A stretch of DNA of 41,809 nucleotides from Acidobacteriota bacterium (GCA_021778315.1 JAJYCQ010000015.1:1-41809), one strand, 5' to 3'. Shown: positions 1-10,287, counted from the first letter of the stretch. The notes: generated by a model not told the origin, from the sequence alone. A program made the numbers and translations.

Positions 1-8
1 TTCCGATC

Positions 9-74
9 TGGCGGGGCTTTAGCCCCGCCATAAATACCCTTCCAAGAATAGGGCTTTAGCCCCTGAGGGAATAA
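9..74. repeat. Two-hairpin dispersed repeat, copy 1
   Basis: Two hairpins separated by about 20 bases. The first (9-30) has a perfect 10-bp stem, TGGCGGGGCT paired with AGCCCCGCCA. The second (51-62) is GGGCT-TT-AGCCC, followed by CTGAGGGAAT. The same order (a GGCGGG..CTTTAG..CGCC hairpin, a spacer, a ..TTAGCC.. hairpin, then TGAGGGAAT) recurs at 22701-22765 with many base changes. It lies just downstream of the aldo/keto reductase stop codon. It is probably a REP-like extragenic element; it could also help end transcription, but there is no T-run. Confidence 0.7.
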
Positions 75-96
75 CTGCCCAGGCGGCCCATGCAAA

Positions 97-1144
<1,048 letters not shown>

Positions 1145-1151
1145 TAACTAA

Positions 1152-2162
1152 CTAGTTCACTACAACTTCCTGATTCACCTCGCGCCAATGCCCGGGCGGC
1201 ACACCCTCCCACCCGCGAAACGCCCTGGCAAACGAACTCGCATCTTCATACCCCAGCAAATACGCCGCCTCATTCAACTCCAGCACCGAGTTCCGCAGAT
1301 AGTACCGCGCCATCTGCCGCCGAGCCTCATCCAGCACGCGCTGAAAGCTCGATCCCGACTCCTGCAATCTCCGCTGCAGCGTTCGCGAACTCATATGCAG
1401 CCCGCGAGCCACATCCTCCGTCGTCGGCCGATGCCCCGTCAGCCTCTGCTGAATCGCACCCCGCACCAGCTCCAGAAAACTATCCTCGCCGCTCGTATGC
1501 TCCTTCAAATCCAGCTCAAACTGCGGAGCCAGCATCTCCAGCAACTCAGCATTCCGGGTAACAAACGGAAGCACCGCATCGCGAGCCCGAAACACAATCG
1601 CATTTCGAGATTGCCCGCATACCACCGGACACCCAAAGTACCGCTCCAGCGCCTTCGCATGCGACCTGGGTTGCACCAGTTCCACCCGAACCGGACAAAT
1701 CTTCGTTCCACTTCCCTGCCTAGCAATCGTCAGCATCCACGCAAAGCAATGCTCGATCAGCACCTGCGGCTCAACCTCCACCGCCAGCGTCCATCGAAAC
1801 TGAATGCTCCACTCCTCGCCCTCTACCTCTTGCACAATCTCTTCGGGAACCGACAGTCGCTTGTACCTCCCCATATGCTCCACTGCCGCGCCAAAGTTCT
1901 CCGTCGATAGCGCCGCAATCCCACTCGGATGAAACCTCTCCATCCTCGTCTCCGTCCCCAGCTTCAACCCGATCCCAGGATCACCGCCCACCTCCGCAAT
2001 CGCCCTCCACAGCGCGAACAACTCCTCCGTCGTCACCAGAATCCGCGTCTGCTCAAACAGGTCCTGCGCCAGCCCAGCCTTGCGCAATACCGCAGGCACA
2101 GACACCCCTGCTTCCTCCAGTCTCATCCGCAAACTTCTCGCCACTCGAAAATGTTTCATCAT
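1152..2162 (-). CDS. AraC-family transcriptional regulator (copy 1)
   Basis: A 336-residue regulator. The N-terminal about 200 residues match the arabinose-binding-like domain of OruR/AraC-type regulators (segments VLRKAGLAQDLFEQ, GIGLKLGTET). The C-terminal about 100 residues hold the two AraC helix-turn-helices (EDVARGLHMSSRTLQRRLQE, then LGYEDASSFARAFRGWEG). Two ATGs begin the frame (2162, 2159); either could be used. The start lies only 4 bases after the alcohol dehydrogenase stop, so the genes are probably co-transcribed and translationally linked. It probably controls the flanking oxidoreductases; the effector is unknown. It is a paralogue of the regulator at 37139-38149: both have 336 residues, with the same FxVxxLLTTxEAFAxxxAIAEVxxDPxIGLKLGT-like stretch in diverged form. 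Confidence 0.92.
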   Translation of the reverse strand: MMKHFRVARSLRMRLEEAGVSVPAVLRKAGLAQDLFEQTRILVTTEELFALWRAIAEVGGDPGIGLKLGTETRMERFHPSGIAALSTENFGAAVEHMGRYKRLSVPEEIVQEVEGEEWSIQFRWTLAVEVEPQVLIEHCFAWMLTIARQGSGTKICPVRVELVQPRSHAKALERYFGCPVVCGQSRNAIVFRARDAVLPFVTRNAELLEMLAPQFELDLKEHTSGEDSFLELVRGAIQQRLTGHRPTTEDVARGLHMSSRTLQRRLQESGSSFQRVLDEARRQMARYYLRNSVLELNEAAYLLGYEDASSFARAFRGWEGVPPGHWREVNQEVVVN

Positions 2163-2166
2163 AGAG

Positions 2167-3225
2167 TTACTCAGCCCTCAGAGAAGCCATATCAATCGAA
2201 AACCGGTACTTCACATCCGCCTTCAACAACCTCTCATACGCCTCATTCACCTGTTGAATAGCGATCACTTCCACATCCGAAGTGATGTTATGCTCTCCAC
2301 AAAAATTCAGCATCTCCTGCGTCTCAGCAAGCCCGCCAATCGGTGAGCCCGACACGCTGCGCCGCCCAAAGATCAATCCAAACGAGCTCAGACTCAGTGG
2401 CTTCTCCGGAGCGCCCACCAGCGTCAAATTCCCATCCCGAGCCAGCAAATTCACATACACATTGATGTCATGATCAGCCGACACCGCATCCAGAATAAAG
2501 TCGAAGCTGCCCGCATGCTTCTGCATCGCATTCGCATCCCGCGACAGCACCACCTCATCCGCGCCCAGCCGCAGCGCATCCTCCACCTTATTCGGAGACG
2601 TCGTGAACACCACCGTATGCGCACCCATCGCACGGCCAAACTTCACGCCCATATGTCCCAATCCCCCCAGCCCAACAATCCCAACCTTCTTCCCCGCACC
2701 CACACCCCAATGCCGCATCGGAGAGTACGTAGTAATTCCCGCACACAGCAGCGGAGCCACTCCCGCGAGATTAAGATTCGTCGGAACACTCACAACAAAT
2801 CTCTCATCCACAACAATGCTGTCCGAGTAGCCACCATACGTAACCCCGCCCAGGTGCTTATCCGGAAATCCATACGTCAGCGTCTGGTTCGGGCAGAACT
2901 GCTCCAACCCCGCAACGCACGCCGCGCACGTCCCATCCGAGTCCACCAGGCATCCCACACCCGCCAGTTCGCCCACCTTCATCTTCGTCACACCCGCACC
3001 AACCTTCGTCACCCGCCCCACAATCTCATGCCCCGGCACGCACGGATACACCGCCGGCAGCACCGAGCTCCACTCATTGCGCGAGTAATGCAGATCCGAG
3101 TGGCAGATCCCGCAAAATAAAATCTCGATCTGCACATCAAGTTGACCCGGATCGCGCCGAGCAATCACGGTAGAGGCTAAGGGCGAGGTAGCACTGGCAG
3201 CGGAGTAAGCTTTCGCGTTGAACAT
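2167..3225 (-). CDS. Zinc-dependent alcohol dehydrogenase, cinnamyl-ADH/YahK type
   Basis: A 352-residue medium-chain dehydrogenase expected to interconvert aldehydes and alcohols with NADP(H). Catalytic zinc ligands are visible: C41 in CGICHSD, H66-E67 in GHEIVG, and C161 in PLLCAGITTY. The Rossmann motif GLGGLG is at 185-190. The tail resembles E. coli YahK (349 aa). Oddity: the structural zinc loop normally has four Cys spaced C-x2-C-x2-C-x7-C. Here the last three are present (C100, C103, C111), but the first position is Asp (D97); C92 is nearby. It is the first gene of a leftward run with the AraC regulator (4-base gap) and the AKR, and is divergent from the YncE-like gene. Confidence 0.93.
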   Translation of the reverse strand: MFNAKAYSAASATSPLASTVIARRDPGQLDVQIEILFCGICHSDLHYSRNEWSSVLPAVYPCVPGHEIVGRVTKVGAGVTKMKVGELAGVGCLVDSDGTCAACVAGLEQFCPNQTLTYGFPDKHLGGVTYGGYSDSIVVDERFVVSVPTNLNLAGVAPLLCAGITTYSPMRHWGVGAGKKVGIVGLGGLGHMGVKFGRAMGAHTVVFTTSPNKVEDALRLGADEVVLSRDANAMQKHAGSFDFILDAVSADHDINVYVNLLARDGNLTLVGAPEKPLSLSSFGLIFGRRSVSGSPIGGLAETQEMLNFCGEHNITSDVEVIAIQQVNEAYERLLKADVKYRFSIDMASLRAE

Positions 3226-3359
3226 GTCCCTACCTTAGCTGTCTCCCACCCCAATTGCCATGCAAAGCGCGCCAGAACACCTGCACACCCCGCCATTCTC
3301 AAAACCTCCCCAATCACTTTTTCTCCGCCGCCACCCTCCCGCAGGAGTACCCTCTCTCC

Positions 3360-4406
3360 ATGAAAGCCCCTCTCCTCACCGCCGCTCTCCTCTGCGCCCT
3401 CGCTGTCCCCGCGTCCTCGCAGACCATGCTGCTCGCACTCTCCAAGCACGACCACACCCTCGCCGCCATCGACCCCACCACCCTCCAGGTCCTCTACAAA
3501 CTCCCCGTCGGCCCCGACCCCCACGAAGTCATCGCCTCCTCCGACGGCACCACCGCCTACGTCTCCAACTACGGCTTCGGAGCCTTCCACACCCTCGCTG
3601 TCCTCGACCTCGTCCACCGCACCGCCCTCCCCTCCATCGACCTCGGCCCCCTCCGCGGCCCCCACGGCCTCACCTTCGTCGGAGGCAAACTCTACTGCAT
3701 CGCCGAAGCCGCCAAGGTCATCGGCAGCTACGACCCCGCCACCGCCAAAGTCGACTGGATCCTCGGCACCGGCCAGAACCGCACCCACATGATCTACGTC
3801 TCCCCCGACCTCCAGCACGTCATCACCACCAACGTCGCCTCCGCCACCGTCAGCCTCATCGACGAGCAGGAAGTCCACATGGGGCCGCCCCCCGGCATGA
3901 AGCCCCCAGCCAGCATGCCCTCGCCGCCACCCGGCCCCCAACCTGTCCGTAAAGACTGGAACGAGACCGTCATCCCCGTAGGCCACGGCTCCGAAGGCTT
4001 CGACCTCTCTCCCAACCAAAAGGAAATCTGGGTAGCCAACGCCCAGGACGGCACCATCTCCATCATCGACTACCCCGCCAAAAAATTACTCGCAACCCTC
4101 CACCCCGACATCCGCAGCGCCAACCGCCTCAAGTTCACCCCCGACGGCAAACTCGTCCTCGTCTCCCTCCTCGGCGCTCCCGACCTCGTCATCCTCGACG
4201 CCGCCAGCCGCAGGGTCATCAAGCGTCTCCCCATCGGCACTGGAGCCGCCGGCATCCTCATCGACCCCAGCGGCACCCGAGCCTTTGTAGCCTGCACCCC
4301 CGACAACACCATCGCCGTCATCGACCTCCACACCCTCACCGTGACCGCCCACATCAACGCCGGCCCCGAACCCGACGGCCTGGCCTGGGCAACCACCCAC
4401 CCCTAA
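3360..4406 (+). CDS. Exported YncE-like beta-propeller protein
   Basis: A 348-residue protein with a signal peptide (MKAPLLTAALLCALAVPASSQ) and repeated beta-propeller blades of the YVTN/YncE kind. Each blade has a pattern such as DHTLAAIDPTTLQVLYKLPVG, GTISIIDYPAKKLLATLHP, PDLVILDAASRRVIKRLPIG or NTIAVIDLHTLTVTAHINAG. A proline-rich loop (GPPPGMKPPASMPSPPPGP, around residues 179-197) interrupts the propeller. The frame is open further upstream, but the start at 3360 places the signal peptide at the N-terminus and follows GCAGGAG at about 12 bases. Such proteins are periplasmic or secreted and often have unknown roles or bind ligands. A hairpin terminator follows directly. Confidence 0.85.
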   Translation: MKAPLLTAALLCALAVPASSQTMLLALSKHDHTLAAIDPTTLQVLYKLPVGPDPHEVIASSDGTTAYVSNYGFGAFHTLAVLDLVHRTALPSIDLGPLRGPHGLTFVGGKLYCIAEAAKVIGSYDPATAKVDWILGTGQNRTHMIYVSPDLQHVITTNVASATVSLIDEQEVHMGPPPGMKPPASMPSPPPGPQPVRKDWNETVIPVGHGSEGFDLSPNQKEIWVANAQDGTISIIDYPAKKLLATLHPDIRSANRLKFTPDGKLVLVSLLGAPDLVILDAASRRVIKRLPIGTGAAGILIDPSGTRAFVACTPDNTIAVIDLHTLTVTAHINAGPEPDGLAWATTHP

Positions 4407-4422
4407 CCCTCCCCCACGTCAA

Positions 4423-4456
4423 AGCGGCGACCCGCAAGGGTCGCCGCTCCGCTTTT
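4423..4456 (+). terminator. Intrinsic terminator after the YncE-like gene
   Basis: A perfect 11-bp stem, AGCGGCGACCC / GGGTCGCCGCT, with a GCAA tetraloop, is followed by CCGCTTTTC. It lies 16 bases after the stop codon, between two convergent genes, so it ends the plus-strand transcript. The complementary strand lacks a T-run. Confidence 0.8.
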
Positions 4457-4485
4457 CTCTACTGTCTACTCCCTACTGTCTGCAC

Positions 4486-7400
4486 TTAGTGGATATCAAA
4501 CTGCTCCGGATGCAGACTAGGATCGCTCTTCACCAGGATCGTCTTACCCGACATCTCTTCCATCTCGGACAGCCACTTCGCTCCGCCGCTCTTCAACTGC
4601 TTCACCACCTCCGGATTCACCCGCAGCATGATGTCGCCCTTCTCGATCAGCTTATGCATCTTGCGCATCTCGATGTAGATGTCGTTGCACACCGTCACGG
4701 CCGACTTCACCATACCCGTTCCAGCGCACACTCCGCACGTCGTCGACAGCGTCCGTTCCAGCGACTGCTTCACTCTCTTTCGAGTAATCGCAACCAATCC
4801 AAAGTCATTGAACTGCAGCACCTTCGAAGGAGCGCGGTCCGACTTCAACTCCTCTTCCAGCGCAGCCATCACCTTGTTCCGGTTCTTCCGCTCATCCATG
4901 TCGATAAAGTCGATGATGATGATTCCGCCCAGATCGCGCAGCCGAATCTGCCGCACAATCTCCGGAATCGCATCCAGGTTCGTCTTCAGAATCGTGTCCT
5001 CAAGCCGAGCCGTCTTGCCCACATACTTGCCCGTATTGATGTCGATCGCGACCAGCGCTTCCGTCTGGTTGATCACAATCGATCCACCCGACTTCAGCCA
5101 AACCTTCGCCCGCAGAGCCTTGTTGATCTCCTCGGTAATTCCAAATTGCTCAAACAGAGGAGTGTCCTTCGTATACAGCTTCACCCTCCGGATCAAGCTC
5201 GGCTGGAAGCGCTGCAGGAACCGCAGCACCCGCTCATACTCAGCCTCGGTATCCACCCAGATCGCAGAGAAATTATCCGTAACCTGGTCGCGAAGAATCC
5301 GTTCAATCAAATTCAAATCGTGATAAATCAGCGCCGGGCTCTTGCTCGATTCCGATCTCGTCTTGATGTCCGCCCACAGGTTCAGCAGGAACCGCAGATC
5401 GCTCCGCAACTCCTCTTCGCTGGCTCCCGCAGCCGCCGTGCGCACAATGAATCCGCCTTGCGCATCGCCCTTCTCGCTCAGCAGAATCTCCTTCAGCCGC
5501 CGCCGCTCTCCGTCCGACTCGATCTTGCGCGACACGCCCGTATGATTCACCGTCGGCATGAACACCAGGAACCGTCCCGGCAGAGCAATGTGGCTCGTAA
5601 TCCGAGCACCCTTCTTCGCAATCGGCTCCTTCGCAATCTGCACCAGGATCTCCTGCCCCGGCTTTAGCAGATCGCTGATCGCCGGAAGGTTCGTCGACTG
5701 CATCGACCTCCCTCCACGATCACGTCCACCGCCGCGCGAGTTCGCCATACCGCGACGATCGCGTGAACCGCCCCGATCCCCGCCACTACGCTCGCCACCA
5801 TTGCGTTCACCGCCACTGCGCTCGCCACCAGAACGCTCACTGCTGCTACGTTCGCCGCCACGCTCACCGCGATCGCGTCCACCGCGCCGGCCATCTCTCC
5901 GTCCGCGCCGCGCGCCGTCGCGTCCGCCCTCACGACGAACCGTCTCGCCCTCCATCACCGTCGGCGCAGCGCCGCCAATATCCTCAAAGCTCGAAGCCTC
6001 GGCGAACTCTTCCTCCTCGCTCTCGCTGATCTGGCTACCCGAAACCTCATCTTCTTCGAAGTCCTCATCGCCATTCGAAGCCAGCTCGTCCTCTTCAAAA
6101 TCCTCTTCCTCGTCGAAATCTTCGTCCTCTTCCTCGTCGACTTCCACCGGCTCTGGCCGCGTAATATCGTCGATCGTCATGTCCCGAATCATGCTGCCCA
6201 GATCGGCCGCACCTTCCAGCGTCTCTTCCTCCGTGTCGTCATCAAACGCGCTCGCATGCAACGCAACCGCCTCCGATTCCTCGTCGTCCATCAACTCTTC
6301 TTCCAGCTCCCCATCGCCCGGAGCGAATCCTCCCGTCAGCTCAAACGGAGCAACCACCGTCTCTGCTTCGTCCAGCCGCACCGACTGCACCGCAGCCTCA
6401 TGCTCAATCGGAGCCGTAGGATCAGCCTGCTTAATCTCCACATGCTCCACCTCCGAGATCAACTCTCCCGTAGGCTGCAGCGTCGTAAACTCATGCGACG
6501 CCACAGGCTCATGCGTCTCCTCCGCCACCGGCTCATCCACCGGCGAGCTCTGCCGAAACTCTCTCTGCCCGGCAGGATCCACGCGGAACGAAGCCGACGC
6601 ATTCTCCTCCGGCTCATACTCCGTGGTCGTCTCCTGCAACTCCATCTCCTGAAGTTCAGGCTCCTGCAACTCCGGCGCGCGAAGCTCTCCAACCGCCGCT
6701 TCAAACTCCGCCTCATGCTCAATGACCGGCTCGTTCGTCTCCACCGGAGCCAGGTCCGTCACCACCGGATAATGCGGCTCGTACTCGCTCTCCGTCACAT
6801 CATGCTGCGACGTCACCGCAGGAAGCACAGCCTCCGCCGGATCCATCCGTGTCGGCGCTGCACGGTACTCAGCCCGAGGCGCTGCATCGCGAGTCTCCTC
6901 GCGTCCACCACGACCCCGCTGCTCATCGCGCCCACGCCGGCGATCACGTCCACGCTCTCCGCCGCGCTCTCCGCGCCCTTCACCACGAGACTCACCCCGC
7001 GGCTCATTGCGCGAATCATTGCGCGGTTCATTGCGCGAATCACCCCGAGGCTCGCGAGCCCGCAGCGTCTCACCCGGCAGCACCGCTCCACCATCCCAGC
7101 CCACCAGCGGAGCAATCTCCGTCGATGGCTTCGCCGCAACCGGAATCCCAAACGTCTTCGCCGCCGCCGGCTCACTCGCCGCGCTGTTCTCACCCTTGCG
7201 ATACTTCGACAGCGACTCGCCCGGAAGAATAAACGGCTCCACCGTCGGCTCCGCCACTGCATTCAAGTCCACAAACTCATCGTTACTCGACGCCGGACGA
7301 GCTCCACGCGGAGCAAACCTCTCCCGCACCGCATCCAGCCGAGTGTCGCGTCCGCCCTGCTCAACATCCCGAGCCGCTCCTCTATCTCCACCGCGATCAC

Positions 7401-8325
7401 CTCCACGATCCCGATCCCGCCCTCCACGATCGCGTCCGCCACGGTCACGGCCACCGCGCTCGCGCCCACCTTCTCTTCCACCCTCACGAGGAGCACGCTC
7501 TCCGCGCCCCTCCGTAGTCTGTCGTTCCGAATAGCTTCCCTCAACAATCCTCGGCGCGCGAACCTCCTGCACCGGTGCAGCCTCAATCACAATCTCATCC
7601 ACCGCGCCCGCCACCGCTGCCTCCGCACTCGGCTCGCCGGCAACACCACGTCCCCGTCTCCGTCCACGACGACCGCGCCAACGCCGGCTGCCATCCGCTC
7701 CCGGAGCACCTTCACCAACCTCCCCGCCCTCACTCTCGCGAGGAGCAACCTCCAAAAACTCATCCTCCACGGGAGCAAACATCCGCTCGTCATCATCCAA
7801 AGACCGATCCATAGGACGCTCCACAGCCCGCTCGAACGGACGCTCCGCCAGGTCCTCCACCGGAGTACTCAGCCTCGCCTCGCCCTGCGCCTCACGAGGA
7901 CGCCGCGAACCATCGCGACCATCCCTCCGCCCGCGCCCACGACCCTCGCGCCGGCCCTCGCCGCGGCCTTCGCCACGACCCTCACCACGACCTTCGCCGC
8001 GGCCTTCACTCCGAGCCTCACCCTCAGCCCTGGGACGTTCCGCCCGCGGTGCACGAGGCTCTCCGCCCGCCGCGTCAAAGTCCGCAGCGTCTCCAGCCTC
8101 TTCCATAAAGTCGGTGATATACAGGAACGCGTCGCGCTCCAGCCCAATGTCCACAAAGCTCGACTGCATGCCCGGCAATACCCGCGTCACGCGTCCGTTG
8201 TAGATCGACCCCGCCAGCGTGTACTCGTTCTCACGCTCGTAATAAATCTCTGTTAGTTCGTCTTTTTCGACGATCGCCAGCCGCGTCTCGTGCGGCGTAC
8301 TGGATATGTATATTTCCTTCGACAT
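4486..8325 (-). CDS. Ribonuclease E/G with an ~800-residue insert in the S1 domain
   Basis: A 1279-residue endoribonuclease of the Rne/Rng family (rRNA maturation and mRNA decay). The first ~75 residues start the S1 RNA-binding domain (GSIYNGRVTRVLPGMQSSFV). The domain resumes ~800 residues later at LLKPGQEILVQIAKEP. Between them is a disordered insert with Arg/Gly/Glu repeats near the N-side (GEGRGEGRGEGR), RGGRDRGGRDR tracts, a strongly acidic stretch (EEDEDFDEEEDFEEDE) and a final SGGERSGGER tract. The C-terminal ~390 residues hold the catalytic DNase I-like fold. They contain the Asp pair matching E. coli RNase E D303 and D346 (AIDINTGK and IIIIDFIDM) and the zinc-link CGVCAG. The ATG at 8325 (MSKEIYIS) fits the family better than the upstream ATG at 8346. 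It follows the mre/rodA block in the same direction; E. coli rng also sits beside mreBCD. Confidence 0.95.
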   Translation of the reverse strand: MSKEIYISSTPHETRLAIVEKDELTEIYYERENEYTLAGSIYNGRVTRVLPGMQSSFVDIGLERDAFLYITDFMEEAGDAADFDAAGGEPRAPRAERPRAEGEARSEGRGEGRGEGRGEGRGEGRREGRGRGRRDGRDGSRRPREAQGEARLSTPVEDLAERPFERAVERPMDRSLDDDERMFAPVEDEFLEVAPRESEGGEVGEGAPGADGSRRWRGRRGRRRGRGVAGEPSAEAAVAGAVDEIVIEAAPVQEVRAPRIVEGSYSERQTTEGRGERAPREGGREGGRERGGRDRGGRDRGGRDRDRGGDRGGDRGAARDVEQGGRDTRLDAVRERFAPRGARPASSNDEFVDLNAVAEPTVEPFILPGESLSKYRKGENSAASEPAAAKTFGIPVAAKPSTEIAPLVGWDGGAVLPGETLRAREPRGDSRNEPRNDSRNEPRGESRGEGRGERGGERGRDRRRGRDEQRGRGGREETRDAAPRAEYRAAPTRMDPAEAVLPAVTSQHDVTESEYEPHYPVVTDLAPVETNEPVIEHEAEFEAAVGELRAPELQEPELQEMELQETTTEYEPEENASASFRVDPAGQREFRQSSPVDEPVAEETHEPVASHEFTTLQPTGELISEVEHVEIKQADPTAPIEHEAAVQSVRLDEAETVVAPFELTGGFAPGDGELEEELMDDEESEAVALHASAFDDDTEEETLEGAADLGSMIRDMTIDDITRPEPVEVDEEEDEDFDEEEDFEEDELASNGDEDFEEDEVSGSQISESEEEEFAEASSFEDIGGAAPTVMEGETVRREGGRDGARRGRRDGRRGGRDRGERGGERSSSERSGGERSGGERNGGERSGGDRGGSRDRRGMANSRGGGRDRGGRSMQSTNLPAISDLLKPGQEILVQIAKEPIAKKGARITSHIALPGRFLVFMPTVNHTGVSRKIESDGERRRLKEILLSEKGDAQGGFIVRTAAAGASEEELRSDLRFLLNLWADIKTRSESSKSPALIYHDLNLIERILRDQVTDNFSAIWVDTEAEYERVLRFLQRFQPSLIRRVKLYTKDTPLFEQFGITEEINKALRAKVWLKSGGSIVINQTEALVAIDINTGKYVGKTARLEDTILKTNLDAIPEIVRQIRLRDLGGIIIIDFIDMDERKNRNKVMAALEEELKSDRAPSKVLQFNDFGLVAITRKRVKQSLERTLSTTCGVCAGTGMVKSAVTVCNDIYIEMRKMHKLIEKGDIMLRVNPEVVKQLKSGGAKWLSEMEEMSGKTILVKSDPSLHPEQFDIH

Positions 8326-8956
8326 GTCTCTGCTTTCTGCTCGCATCGGCTCTCAGGCCGCGTGCGTGCTGGCAGATCAGGCGAAGATCGCGCTGCAAGC
8401 TCTAACGCTATGCGTCAGCTCCTTGCAACTGCCTCCCGTGAATCGGACAGACCATGAGTTACGGAGACTGGATAGAACTTCCGGAGGCTTCCTGCGCTGG
8501 AACCAGCGCGCCCTCCAACCCGCAGAGTCCCGCGCAGTGTGCGCGTCTGCGAGCAGGTGCCGAGAGACCATTTTGCCAGTGTTGTACCGCGTGTCTTGGG
8601 CTGATCCTTCCCGCCCTCCAACACAATGCCGTCCACGGAGTTTGTGACCAACGCAACCTCTGTCAGAGGTGGGGCCGTTAACCGTCCGTTTACGTTCATT
8701 CTCAAACCCTGTCCGGCCATCGGAAGTTGATCCGCGCCTGGCCGGCCTTCTAAAAATCGTTGTTTCTAAAACCAGTTATCAGAACTCTTAGTACCGCTGC
8801 TCCGGGAACATAGGTCACATCCGTGCAACGGCCAATCCATCCGGCCAGCCTCTCGGCCGACCGTCTACCCCTAGTATGCACCAAAACCAAACCGAATAGC
8901 GAACACCCCCGCTTTCCTCCTTTTCTACTCCTTACTCATTACCCTCTACTCCTTGC
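8326..8956. other. 631-base region without a convincing gene (upstream of RNase E/G)
   Basis: This lies between rodA and the RNase E/G gene, both on the minus strand, so it holds the 5' region of the RNase gene. Small inverted repeats are present: GCGCTGG/CCAGCGC near 8495-8510 and CGGCC/GGCCG near 8838-8855. I checked for RNase P RNA, tmRNA and SRP RNA signatures on both strands and found none. A 101-codon minus-strand ORF (8415-8720) has no ribosome-binding site and no recognisable domain. A long leader would be compatible with leader-based autoregulation, as known for E. coli rne, but no specific structure was recognised. Confidence 0.5.
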
Positions 8957-10060
8957 CTAATTCACGAACCGCCGCATCCGTATATTCATCACAATCCCCA
9001 GCGCCAGAAACATATAAATAATCGACGACCCACCGTAACTCATCAACGGCAGCGGTATCCCCGTCACCGGCATCAACCCCACGCACATCCCGATATTCAC
9101 CGCAATCTGGAACAGCATCACGCTCATCACGCCCATAATAATCAGGCTCCCCGGAGGGTCCGACGCCGTCTGCGCGTTCTGAATCAGCCGCACCAAAATC
9201 AGAAAATACAGCAGCAGCACCCCCACCGCGCCAATAAACCCATGCTCCTCGCAGAACGCCGCAAAGATAAAATCCGTGTAAGGAATCGGCAGAAAATCCC
9301 CCTGCGTCTGCGTCCCTTTATTCGACCCCTTCCCCCACAAGCCCCCCGACCCCACCGCAATCAGCGACTGCCGAATCTGATATCCCGACGCCTTCGGATC
9401 GCTGTCCGGATTCATGAACGCCGTCAGCCTCGCCCGCTGATACGGCTTCAGCAGCTTCCCCGAAGCCAGCCCCACACCACCCAGCACCACCACCGCAAGA
9501 ATCAAAATCGCCGCCTGCTTGAACCGTATCCCCCCCAGATACAGCCCCACAATCAGCACCGGCAGATACGTCAGCGACGTCCCCAGATCCGGCTGCTTCA
9601 GCACCATCACCAGCGGCACGCCAATCAGCAGAAACGCCTTCCCAATATCCTTCCAGCTCAGCTCCCGCCCATTCGCCACAATCTCCCAGAAGAACCGCGC
9701 CGACACCAGAATCAGCACCAGCTTCACCCACTCCGACGGCTGAAAGTGCGCCCCACCCCCCAGATTAATCCACCGCCTTGCGCCCAGCACCTTCTGTCCC
9801 ACCAGCCGCACCGCCACCAGCGACACCAGGCTCACTCCATACGCCCAATAAGAAATCTCCAGCAGCCGGTGATAGTCCACCAGCGCAATCGCAAACATCC
9901 CCACCAGCCCCACCGCCAGAAACATCATCTGTTTCTGCTGAAACCCATGGAACTTCGTCATCGCCGTTGCCGACCGAATCTCCAGCACGCTCACCACCGA
10001 CAGCAGGAGCACAAACCCCAGCAGCATCCAGTCAAAGTCCCTAAATCGCGATCGAATCAT
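8957..10060 (-). CDS. rodA: Rod-shape lipid-II polymerase RodA (SEDS family)
   Basis: A 367-residue integral membrane SEDS protein that polymerises lipid II for lateral wall growth together with PBP2. About ten hydrophobic segments span the sequence. Family signatures include LPIPYTDFIFAAFCEEHGF and the C-terminal GIPLPLMSYGGSSIIYMF, followed by the basic tail NIRMRRFVN. The start MIRSRFRDFDW is typical for RodA. It lies downstream of mrdA on the same strand, separated by 261 bases that carry repeats, so it may be read from the mre transcript or from its own promoter. Confidence 0.97.
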   Translation of the reverse strand: MIRSRFRDFDWMLLGFVLLLSVVSVLEIRSATAMTKFHGFQQKQMMFLAVGLVGMFAIALVDYHRLLEISYWAYGVSLVSLVAVRLVGQKVLGARRWINLGGGAHFQPSEWVKLVLILVSARFFWEIVANGRELSWKDIGKAFLLIGVPLVMVLKQPDLGTSLTYLPVLIVGLYLGGIRFKQAAILILAVVVLGGVGLASGKLLKPYQRARLTAFMNPDSDPKASGYQIRQSLIAVGSGGLWGKGSNKGTQTQGDFLPIPYTDFIFAAFCEEHGFIGAVGVLLLYFLILVRLIQNAQTASDPPGSLIIMGVMSVMLFQIAVNIGMCVGLMPVTGIPLPLMSYGGSSIIYMFLALGIVMNIRMRRFVN

Positions 10061-10169
10061 TCCCTACCCAGTCTACTGGCTAATTCTCCAAACCCCCACC
10101 CAACACCGCACCTGACCTCCCTACCCAACACCCACCAGGCACCCCATCCCAGCACGCCACTTCCCTCGA

Positions 10170-10234
10170 GTGCCCCATCCTCGACCGCCGCACTTGGCGG
10201 GCAGGGTGGGTTATCGTTTGCGGTAGCAAACGAT
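10170..10234. repeat. Repeat with nested hairpins between rodA and mrdA (distant member of the GTGCCCCA family)
   Basis: It begins GTGCCCCATCC, contains CCGCC-GCACTT-GGCGG (10185-10100 region, 10185-10200), then GGGTGGGTT. A perfect hairpin follows: ATCGTTTGC-GGTA-GCAAACGAT (10213-10234). The head GTGCCCCAT and the tail GGGTGGGTT resemble the hairpin repeat found in recG (for example 16971-17015), with a different inner hairpin, so this may be a diverged relative. It is extragenic here. Confidence 0.5.
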
Positions 10235-10261
10235 CGCTCTCCTCAATCCACCCAAACCCCC

Positions 10262-10287
10262 GTCATCCCGAAACGAAGCGAAGGATC
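10262..10287. repeat. GTCATCC..CGAAGCGAAGGA dispersed repeat, copy 1
   Basis: A 26-base unit starting GTCATCCC and containing CGAAGCGAAGGATC. The same unit recurs at 12972-12997 with about six differences. In both places it is followed within ~25 bases by a TTTGCCKTT-like string. Motifs of this form (TCATCCTGAGCGAAGCGAAG) are, from memory, common intergenic repeats in acidobacterial genomes. Confidence 0.6.

Noticed and set aside
5664..5933. Apparent tandem DNA repeat in the RNase E/G gene
   Set aside because: Explained by SGGER-type peptide repeats of the insert; not a separate element.
6256..8256. 666-codon plus-strand ORF opposite the RNase E/G gene
   Set aside because: An Arg/Leu/His-rich shadow of the low-complexity repeats in the real gene.
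8415..8720. 101-codon minus-strand ORF upstream of the RNase E/G gene
   Set aside because: No ribosome-binding site, no recognisable domain, and codon use is not distinct from noncoding sequence.
8326..8956. Possible structural RNA (RNase P RNA, tmRNA, SRP RNA) in the 631-base gap
   Set aside because: The conserved cores of these RNAs were sought on both strands and not found.
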